From Candidatus Thalassarchaeaceae archaeon (GTDB lineage: Archaea > Thermoplasmatota > Poseidoniia > Poseidoniales > Thalassarchaeaceae): a stretch of 64,000 nt of DNA. Below, piece by piece: positions 47,001 to 54,900 of the stretch. Location: the NCBI GenBank assembly GCA_943841885.1, contig CALSZZ010000002.1, positions 299,835 to 363,834 of the forward strand, written 5' to 3'. Position 1 is the stretch's first letter. Each line of letters begins with the position of its first letter. The notes beneath the pieces were generated by a model, which saw nothing but the letters and a program-made list of their open reading frames with translations, was not told the origin of the DNA and searched no databases. A program made the position numbers and the translations under genes.

Positions 47001-48355
47001 ATTGGACTTGGGACTTTAGTGGGCAACCACGAGAATCAGTAGAATTTACATTCACAATTTGGGCTGCAGACTCTGATTTCTGCCTTGGAGTTATTGATGT
47101 ATGCCAGCCAGATATTTTATCTTTGATAGTTGATAATACAAATCTAGCCCCTATCATTAGTATAAATCAGCCAACAAATGGTTTGCGTATGTCTGTATCA
47201 GATTCGAACGATGTAAGCGGTGTCGTTAGAGATTTCGATGGAGATGTTTCCAAGGTTGATATAGAGGTAAAAGATATAGAAAACGGTTATTTAACTATTT
47301 TTGAGAAAACTATTACAGATTTTTCAGAAGACGGGGAATGGAATTTTTCTTGGGATACTACTAATTTATTAAAGCATGATTCAACATATTTACTAAGATT
47401 TAGATCTTACGATGGTTATGACTACAGTACTTGGTCTGAAGTTCAAATCGTAGCAGATAATCCTCCAGATGCAGATAATCGCCAACCTGAATTTAGCTCA
47501 GAGGGCTGGTTAGATGAAGTGTTATTGTATTGTGATGTAGATTCCAAATCATCAAATAGATGTACTATTGCAGAAATTAATTTACTGGATTATTTTTCAG
47601 ACTTAGATGACAATATTGAATATATTTCAGTTTTTGATGGTAATCAAGACTATGATGATGATTATGGCATAGTTGTAAAAGTGTCAAATTCTGGAATGGC
47701 TAGTTACAATCCAACTGATATGAATTTTTATGATACTGATATTTCCACTTGGTCTCTTTCAAATATAATATTCGTAGCAACTGACTCGTTTGGATCTAAA
47801 ATAAATTCTAACCCAATTTCCTTTAACGTTCAACCGGTTCAGTTTTCTATATCTTCTCCAGATAGTGATTCAATTACTGAAGATGGAGTTGCAGTTTATT
47901 CAGGAGTAGGTTTACCAGGGCAAAAGGTGTCTGTAATTATAAATGGAAATCAAATAAACAGTACCATTGTATCATCTGATTCTACCTGGGAGTTAGGCGT
48001 TCCTGGATCGAGGATAACGGGCTCCTCAGCAACTCCTTCATTCGCCATGGGAGGCCAGGACCCGGTAAGTGTTGAAACAATTTACAAAGGCCCTCAGGAA
48101 GAGAAAAATTTCCCTATATGGATAGTATTAATTGTAGTTTTAGTAATATTGTCAATTGGGGCATTTGGGTACTTCTTCTTAGAGTTTGATACTGATGATG
48201 AAACAAAGACAAATGTTGATGTTAATCTTAATTCTGGTAATGAACATGAAATTTTACCCAATTCAATTCAACTTGAGAAACACGATGAACACCCAGGTTG
48301 GTTGTGGGATAACAAAAACGAAGAGTGGGTAGCAGATCCTGAATATTCAGAATAG
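44081..48355 (+). CDS. Surface beta-helix protein with C-terminal anchor
   Basis: A 1424-residue protein. A signal peptide occupies residues ~5-33 (TFLVFLMFSSILISLVSPASLVSA cleavage region). Residues ~45-530 show the repeating short strands of a right-handed parallel beta-helix (TIASGAQLIINPGTSI, NDISAGGANGIMALGS), as in NosD/pectate-lyase-like folds. An acidic DGIDNDGDLTIDTGDDDC calcium-type motif lies near 715-735. Several Ig-like domains follow. The transmembrane helix is at ~1345-1368 (IWIVLIVVLVILSIGAFGYF), and a ~55-residue cytoplasmic tail ends HPGWLWDNKNEEWVADPEY, resembling DUF2510-type W-rich motifs. ATG 44081 is preferred over TTG 44075. Beta-helix proteins of this kind bind or process polysaccharides; no catalytic residues are assigned. 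Confidence 0.87.
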   Translation: MSNDVRTRSTFLVFLMFSSILISLVSPASLVSASNETSSGTITGTEIWSGVHQLTGDVTIASGAQLIINPGTSISASNGTHIDVRGSICIGEVSCGASSNANPNQKITFQWSDPLNSSATGKCVGMSQNNQEITVTDPSCYEGILIRSSIDLSLTGVRYLVMDGAYGIPHFINSVNEWRYGALVIDGASPVLRNLDFSDINTSSVLTTSLAQPTFIDSSFSVGNDDESNVGGSAMQIYASGTSVAPFTLNNPYFKDGTERGCQNNAGGRSAMWIQDSFVDINNADIQFGDYGLSIRESAGQLTNSTISVTCTGVGIQGKRTVSSNSFAFDVVNNDITTVEGGPVVVTQAGLANIVNNEISGSSSGSGIAIVNSIAQILNNDIGPIDGWNGIWMRGTFDVIAENNTISDTNTEPIVAGSYFYSDTSISRLYLANNEITTDGTGTCSSNKWWDGAFACPAIMIFRTGATIHDNDISAGGANGIMALGSLLDVQRNNFDEASTGAIIKNYDDGALGSQQYGSLGFFSENTWSNVEKTYNITKSSITVQSESIPNAPSGDYPVRLSWPDQEAWSYNNFQTSINPPPIKNCPACDEILPRNFPLAISMDNNSTVFTFSNLTNLDTDNIFIETQPTHYAVQVSRAELVRFQALINGLKVSDALVLIEDALGNDLYSLNTDDDGYTPWFSLPSNFHLDFRGLGGGDNPDGFADDQYEDSCSDGIDNDGDLTIDTGDDDCDYSQGTRELSRYFYTIYRFDSGYKTGEFTLSESTYQDSIELINLAPSVSVTQDDYHSFREVVNLTGSAHDGVLSNSFASDELAQWSQQGYVHSVQVKNPFTSSWEDASFAIDDSNSGDAEVTRFNHPFKEWYYELDMSDRVEGDYTFEFRAYDGTDYSQIISKVIKLNTEAPTILVTNPSSLSTHSDGEIYFEGYASDSYGCDIQQCNLDINRVYILIEGPEFQVVNPVDVSGIVENNGYWNWTWDFSGQPRESVEFTFTIWAADSDFCLGVIDVCQPDILSLIVDNTNLAPIISINQPTNGLRMSVSDSNDVSGVVRDFDGDVSKVDIEVKDIENGYLTIFEKTITDFSEDGEWNFSWDTTNLLKHDSTYLLRFRSYDGYDYSTWSEVQIVADNPPDADNRQPEFSSEGWLDEVLLYCDVDSKSSNRCTIAEINLLDYFSDLDDNIEYISVFDGNQDYDDDYGIVVKVSNSGMASYNPTDMNFYDTDISTWSLSNIIFVATDSFGSKINSNPISFNVQPVQFSISSPDSDSITEDGVAVYSGVGLPGQKVSVIINGNQINSTIVSSDSTWELGVPGSRITGSSATPSFAMGGQDPVSVETIYKGPQEEKNFPIWIVLIVVLVILSIGAFGYFFLEFDTDDETKTNVDVNLNSGNEHEILPNSIQLEKHDEHPGWLWDNKNEEWVADPEYSE

Positions 48356-48453
48356 ATATTTTTGTTATATTATAACTATATTATTATTTTAATTCTTATA
48401 TTTGTGACTCACATACCGCCAACGTTCTTGAATGATGTTTTTTATGAGAGGTT

Positions 48454-50982
48454 ATGCCAAACACACCGGCTACCCGCCCGGGAGTACAAGAAAGGATTTT
48501 TCTCCACCTAAGGGACTTTATAGACCATTCAGGTAAAGTTGAAGTTCCATTCGCATTGTCTCAAATGGGAATAGCCAATGCAGTTGCAATAGCAAGGTCT
48601 AATGTCCCAAGAGCAATAGCAGGAATGAAAGAGAACGGGCAACTAATTGAACGCCAAGCTCACGTTGCTGGAGTTTCTAGGAAAAGAAAAGCATATTTCC
48701 TCACTTCCGAGGGTGCTAAGGTCGCAGATGAGATATGGGCTAAAGTTTCACAACAGACTGTAAGACTCATTCTACCAGATGGACGCTCAGAAGATGTTCA
48801 TCTATCTGATGCTGTAGAAATGTCTGATCTACCATTGAGACATGTTGATATATTGAGATATATGGATGATAACGGTTCTGTAGATATATCTTCATTATCT
48901 CCTGATTTAATTGAAAGGGACTTGTCAAAACACATTGAAAAACAATTGGTCTCATATCTTAATGATATTCCAAGAACTAGACGCTTTTTTGGTAGGGAAA
49001 AAGAACTCGATAATATGGCGGCACTTCTTGACTCTAAATCTAATTCAATCTTAGTCCCGGGAATAGCCGGAATAGGTAAAACCGCTCTAGCTGCTAAATT
49101 ATTAGAAAAATTCACACATAGAAGAAATTTATTATATCACAGATGTCAGGATTGGGAAGGTTCCCGCTCTTTTTTAGAGGCCTGCGCAGAATGGCTATCT
49201 GCAATCGGAGATAATGATCTCTCTGACTATATATCTTCAACACCAGTCCCACAATCATCAATTGCCGTCAATTTAATTGTTGAAGGACTATCTGATTCGC
49301 CCGCCTTAATAGTGATTGATGATTTGCATAAAATTGGTGATGAATCTTTAATTTCCCTTCTTAGAGGTTTAACTCTAAGAATATCAAATCTTAAAGAAGT
49401 CGGACTTGTGATGTTTTCAAGATCATTTAGAATGGTAGTCCCTGAATCTGACTCAAGTGGCCAGATTGTCACACTTGTCATTCCACTGGAAGGACTCGAT
49501 GAAAACTCAAGTAAGCAAATTTTGACTGCTATGCCAAATCTTGAAAGTCAACAATTTATGCATATTTTTACACTTTCACGTGGCCATCCTCTAATTTTGG
49601 AGTTAATAAATAGAGGCAATGTTGGTGAGAAATTTCATTCTACATTAGAAGCATTTGTGGATCAAGAGATTTTTAGTAGACTATCAGGCTCTGAAAAACG
49701 TTTGTTAGGGGCTATAGCAGTTTTTCGAGAACCCATAATTCTTGAAGCGATTAATTCTATAGAAAGTGGAACTGATATGCTAGACGAATTAGTAGAAAAA
49801 GGACTTGCCCGGCAGTCAGACTCAGAATCCTACGATGTACATGATTTGGTACGCGAGTTTCTTGTAAGATCTATGGAAGAGTCAATGCGTCATGAATTAC
49901 ATTCTAACGCAGTTGAATGGTATCGTAATAAGTATGAAAGCGCTGCTGATCGAATCGAATATATTCATCATTTGCATTTTTCTGAAAACAATGATGAATT
50001 ATCTAAAGTTCTTATTTCAGAAGGAGAAGATTTAGTTAAAGCAGGTCATACTGAATTATACTCAATATTAAAATCACTTGAAGCCGAGGATTTTGAAAAG
50101 AATAGTTGGGGATTAATAAGAGAATTAAGAGGAAATATTCTTTCTTTACAAGGTCGTTGGGATGAAGCAGAGAAAGAATACGACTCTGCAATGAAAAGCA
50201 TTGGTAAAGATAAAATGATTTCAGAATTATCTCGTCTTCTTTCTGCTAGAGCAGATATTGCCGTCAAGCGTGGAGCAATGGATGATGCTTTAGAATTACA
50301 TAGAAAAGCACTAGAGATTCAAATATCTATTAGAGATGCTGTAGGCGCTGCAAAATCGTATAATAATATGGGATACATCTTCAGAAGAAGAAAAGATATT
50401 AGACATGCATTGGAGGTCTATGGGAATGTTGAAGACTTACTAAAATCAGAAAATAATCCAGATTTATGTGATGCTAGAATTAGATTATCATCAGCCTTTC
50501 TTGAGATGGGCGAGTTAGATAAATCTAGAGAACATGCATTAATCGCTTTCGACGAAACTGAAAAAAGCGAACAATCATTTCTTCATGCTAGATCACGTGC
50601 AGTACTTGGCAGATACTATGCCAAAGTGTCTGATAATGATTTAGCTTTACATCATTATTCTGGGGCATTAGAAGAGCTTTCTAAACAAGATGATCCCAGA
50701 AGTGTTGTTGAAGTTTCATTATTACTTGGACAAGTACTTATGGACGCAGGACAGAATGAAGAAGCAGCCAATCACTATCTTGGAGGTTTAGCCGTCGCTG
50801 AAGCAAATGACTTTCGTATGATGCAAGGAGAACTACTTGCTAGATTGGGAGAAGTAGAAACCGATCGTTCACAAAGAATGAATTATTTGCAAAGCTCTCT
50901 ATCTGTATTTAGAGAATTAGGGGCTGTAGATAGAATGAAAGATGTACAAAATTCTGTGCATAGGGCTATTATGGGAAATTGA
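48454..50982 (+). CDS. STAND-type ATPase regulator with winged helix and TPR repeats
   Basis: An 842-residue multidomain protein. Residues ~10-90 form a winged-helix domain (NAVAIARSNVPRAIAGMKENGQL, KRKAYFLTSEGAKVADEIW) like MarR/ArsR-type wings. The NTPase domain begins RRFFGREKELDNM and has the P-loop GIAGIGKTAL at ~202-210 and Walker B ALIVIDDLHKI at ~285. A WHL-like region is followed from ~540 by TPR repeats to the end (ALELHRKALEIQISIRDAVG is a clear one). This is the plan of MalT/AfsR-like or NACHT/NB-ARC signal-switch proteins, except that the DNA-binding domain is N-terminal. GAGAGGTT lies just before the ATG. Ligand and target genes are unknown. It sits between surface-protein genes and may control them (inference). 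Confidence 0.88.
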   Translation: MPNTPATRPGVQERIFLHLRDFIDHSGKVEVPFALSQMGIANAVAIARSNVPRAIAGMKENGQLIERQAHVAGVSRKRKAYFLTSEGAKVADEIWAKVSQQTVRLILPDGRSEDVHLSDAVEMSDLPLRHVDILRYMDDNGSVDISSLSPDLIERDLSKHIEKQLVSYLNDIPRTRRFFGREKELDNMAALLDSKSNSILVPGIAGIGKTALAAKLLEKFTHRRNLLYHRCQDWEGSRSFLEACAEWLSAIGDNDLSDYISSTPVPQSSIAVNLIVEGLSDSPALIVIDDLHKIGDESLISLLRGLTLRISNLKEVGLVMFSRSFRMVVPESDSSGQIVTLVIPLEGLDENSSKQILTAMPNLESQQFMHIFTLSRGHPLILELINRGNVGEKFHSTLEAFVDQEIFSRLSGSEKRLLGAIAVFREPIILEAINSIESGTDMLDELVEKGLARQSDSESYDVHDLVREFLVRSMEESMRHELHSNAVEWYRNKYESAADRIEYIHHLHFSENNDELSKVLISEGEDLVKAGHTELYSILKSLEAEDFEKNSWGLIRELRGNILSLQGRWDEAEKEYDSAMKSIGKDKMISELSRLLSARADIAVKRGAMDDALELHRKALEIQISIRDAVGAAKSYNNMGYIFRRRKDIRHALEVYGNVEDLLKSENNPDLCDARIRLSSAFLEMGELDKSREHALIAFDETEKSEQSFLHARSRAVLGRYYAKVSDNDLALHHYSGALEELSKQDDPRSVVEVSLLLGQVLMDAGQNEEAANHYLGGLAVAEANDFRMMQGELLARLGEVETDRSQRMNYLQSSLSVFRELGAVDRMKDVQNSVHRAIMGN

Positions 50983-51789
50983 TTACACGACTCTAATTTT
51001 TTCTTTTTCTTCTTGCCCCAAATAATGACTAAATTCAGGCCCATCTTGTCTAGATATTGCAATATCTCCATTATATTTATCATCAATATGGTATAGAATT
51101 TCACTTTCTGCTATATGAGGGGCATTATTTTTTCCTGATAAATGACATAAAACTATACTGTCCAATTTTGAGTGAATTACTTCAGAAAGTATTTTACCTG
51201 TTTGGAAATTAGATAAATGACCTCCTCTGCCGGAAATTCGTTTCTTTAATGACTCTGGGTAACTACTCATGAATAATTTTTTATGATCATAATTTGCCTC
51301 TATGGATATATGCCTACATCCTTCAAGATGTTTCTTCAACTCCATTGTTGCTTCACCTAAATCGGTAAGAAATGCAGCTTTTTCTCCTTTCCCACTATTT
51401 GTTATAATTGCTACATTATCGGCTTTATCATGTGGAATTGGTACGCCAATGAAGCTAAATTCTTCTCCGCATTCCACTCTATCTAGGTTATTGAATGTCC
51501 TGCATGTGCTGATTGGTTCCCATCCCATTTTTATTGCTGTTTCTATATTACAGTGTAATTCTGCATCCCATTTTTTTGATGCACGTTCAGCGGAATTAGA
51601 GTGATCTCCATGATTATGGGTGACTATAATTGCATCAATATCATCTCCTTTTAAGCCAATAATTCCTAGTTTTTTTTCAGTTTGTTTTAATGAAAAACCA
51701 CAATCAATTAAAATATTTTTATCGCCAGTACTTAGCAAAGTAGCATTACCCTTACTTCCTGATCCGAGGTGAGTAATTTTTAGAGTCAT
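50983..51789 (-). CDS. Metallo-beta-lactamase-fold hydrolase, YycJ/WalJ-like
   Basis: A 268-residue MBL-fold protein. The N-terminus ITHLGSGSKGNATLL and LIDCGFSLKQTEKKL match the YycJ/WalJ group. The zinc motif is VTHNHGDHSNS (H-x-H-x-D-H), with further ligands in VPIPHDKADNVA and IEANYDHKKL. Members have been linked to single-strand DNA exonuclease or RNA processing roles, but the substrate here is unknown. Its stop abuts that of the convergent STAND gene (50982/50983), leaving no gap for separate terminators. Confidence 0.88.
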   Translation of the reverse strand: MTLKITHLGSGSKGNATLLSTGDKNILIDCGFSLKQTEKKLGIIGLKGDDIDAIIVTHNHGDHSNSAERASKKWDAELHCNIETAIKMGWEPISTCRTFNNLDRVECGEEFSFIGVPIPHDKADNVAIITNSGKGEKAAFLTDLGEATMELKKHLEGCRHISIEANYDHKKLFMSSYPESLKKRISGRGGHLSNFQTGKILSEVIHSKLDSIVLCHLSGKNNAPHIAESEILYHIDDKYNGDIAISRQDGPEFSHYLGQEEKEKIRVV

Positions 51790-51905
51790 GTTACATCCAT
51801 CGGGAGGGTATATTGGTCTATGAATAAATTGTTTATTTTAATTCATTAATTGCTTTTTATCTCGTCTCTAAAGTTATCCGTATCAATTACATATTTTTCA
51901 TGTCC

Positions 51906-51919
51906 GAACTACGCTCCAT
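51906..51919 (+). promoter_or_regulatory. 14-bp element shared with the 13879 gene
   Basis: GAACTACGCTCCAT lies 42 bp upstream of the GTG at 51962, identical to the element at 13819-13832 upstream of the other giant calcium-loop protein. It sits in the 172-bp gap between the YycJ-like gene and the surface protein, which otherwise holds only AT-rich sequence. Confidence 0.45.
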
Positions 51920-51961
51920 CAGTATGATAAATCACATTACTCTGCTAAATACGTTAGTTGA

Positions 51962-54900
51962 GTGGTAACTGTGCGTCGTAAACAAATTAGTGCCTTAGTA
52001 TTATCTTTTCTTATATTGGGTAGTTTAGCATTTGTATCTCAAACACGACCTCAATCATCTGTATCATCTATCGATCCAAATATAGCAGAAGGAGGTGACC
52101 CTCCAATTACAGATCAAGATGGTGATTTGATACCAGATATGCATGAATTCATATTTAGTGAAGACGTTAATCTTCAAATTAATTCTTTTAATTTGGTCAT
52201 TCAAGGTCTCGATTCATACAATGCAACTGATAATGTTACAGATCGAGATAATGATGGAGCAACTGCACTTATGGAGTATTGTTGGCCGTTTACTTTGGAC
52301 GCATGTTTAGATTCAGAGAAGAGAAATTCATTAACTGGTAAATCGCCTGATGATTCGATTTCAGGTCTGAGAGAGTATTTAGATCCAAGAGTGGCGGATA
52401 CTGATGGTGATGGTTTACCTGATGGATATGAGATATATATGTGTACAAACGGAGGAGTTGGATCTATCAACCCATTAACAAATGCTTGGGATTGCTTATA
52501 TTTTGATCCGCTCGATCCTAAAGATTTCACTCATGATTTTGATAGATGTGAAGAAGATTTTACATGGGGGTGTGGAGATGGATTTGATTTCAATAAAGAT
52601 GGAATAATCGATTTAGGAGAGAGATTTACTAACACTGAAGAATACCTCTATGGTTCGCCGGAAGATTGGATAACCGAAAGAGACGGCCTATGGTGCTATG
52701 GGGAGATACAAGGATTGAGTACTTCTTCCTGCCAAGGTGAAGTACAAAGACCAACCTTAGATGATGGTTGGTTAGGTACCGATCCAAGATTTGCAGATTC
52801 AGATTATTATGTGTGGTCCGAATTCGAAGCATTAGAAATAACTTCACTCGGAGATGGTATTCCAGATGGTTGGGAGGCGTATAATGGCTTAGACCCTAGA
52901 AATTCATCAGACGCAATAATTGATTTAGATTCTGATGGCTGGGATCAAAATAGAGATGGATATATAACTCCTGATATAACAATATCAACATCACACTGGG
53001 GTGAAGAATTTAGTAACTATGAAGAATATCTAGTTGATTTTGATTCAGGATTTGGCGTCATTCCGGGAGTAACAGGTGCACTAATGGGCATTGATGATGG
53101 AGAATTAATTACTTTTAATCATAAATCTGATATTGAATTTACTGATACATCAGTACATAAAATAATTGCAGACTCTCAAAGAGACAGATTATTGATAGGT
53201 TCTAAATATGGAATTACTATATTAGATCCTTTTAGAGAAACATCATCAATATTCCCATTGGAACAAGGTACAGAAATGAACGCAATGGAGATGTATGAAT
53301 TAGGTGATAAGAGATATTTATTACTTGGAACTAATAAGGGATTAGAAACAATTCAACTAGTCAACGGTTTACCCGATATTGAATCTAAACAAATATTTAC
53401 TTTAGGTCCTGTAGAAATTATAACCAAACTACAAACACAGAGTGATGATTTGGATATTCTAATATCAGGTAATTCAAAAATATGGACAATAAAATTATCT
53501 GAAGATTTTGAGGATTCAATCGAAGATGTTAAAATTGATTATTTGAGTCAAATATCTAACTTAGTTAATTCTGAAAATGCATCCATTACTACATCTGTGC
53601 ATATTGAAATGCGAAATAGGATTCCTATTCTATTCGTTGGAACTGATTCAGGATTAATAGCTTGGAATACTACAGGTGGTACAGAATCTATTGGAAGTCC
53701 TTATTGGGTATTCAACAAATCCAATGCAGAATATTTCGTCGATGAGAATATTTATGATTCTACTGCTACCTCAAGAGTAAATATTTTACAAAAAGAAGAT
53801 ATTGAGGGGGATTTTCCTGGTCTATGGTTAGGTATGTCGGGAGGATTATATTTAATTGAATTGGATCTTATAGTATCACAACCAACCGAGGCCTTCAATA
53901 ATGAAAGAATGTTAAATATTGAAAATATTTTAGACGGTGCTAATGACATAAGATCTATTCTATCATATCAAGGAAAGGTAATCATAGGGTCAACTTATGG
54001 CTCTTGGTGCTTGGAAGGGAGTGCCCAAGACGGCATTCTTGGCATGTACCTTAACCAAACACGAATTCCTGGTTTAGTTACTTCAATGGCGATGCTCGAA
54101 GATCAAGGTAAGCAGTGGTTTTTTGCTGGAATTTCTCCTGGAAATTATATGAATATAGCTTCATTAAATCCATTATCAAATGATTCAGACTTAGACGGAA
54201 TGAATGACGGTTGGGAATTTATCAATGGTTTAGATCCTACAGATCCTTTCGATGGCGACAGAGATCCTGATTATGATGGTGTAAGATATTTAACAGAAGG
54301 AGGAATTACATTTGATAGACTTTGGACTAACCTAGATGAGTATAGATTTAGCTCAATTTCTGAAGCAGGAGTAAATAGTACTGATCCCAGAGATATGGAT
54401 TCGGATGGAGATGGCCTTACTGATGGAGAAGAATACTGGGGTTGGTTTACTAATTCCACAGTTTTCAATTGTCATTATTTGAATGATGAGTACATTTGCA
54501 ACGAAGATATTGGCATTAATGCACTTCAAGTTCACTTGGAAGGCTGGCTTGGTTCTGGTACCGGAGGGGGGACAGATGGGCCAACTGACCCTACAAATCC
54601 AGATTCTGATGGAGATGGTATGCCAGATGGTTGGGAAATAGAGAATAGAAGATGGATTGGGGAAACTTATACTGGTGGTAATTTATGGTCACTAGACCCA
54701 AGAGATCCTTCAGATGCGAATGAAGATGCTGATGGAGATGGATTGAATAATTTATGTGAATATAAATGGAGTAATTTACTTGATTTCACAATAAAAAACG
54801 GTTTAGATAGTCATGGAGAATCTGCAGATGCAGCTCTAAATTGGTCTAGAACAGACCCCAATTCTATTGATTCAGATGGGGATACATTACCGGATGGTTG

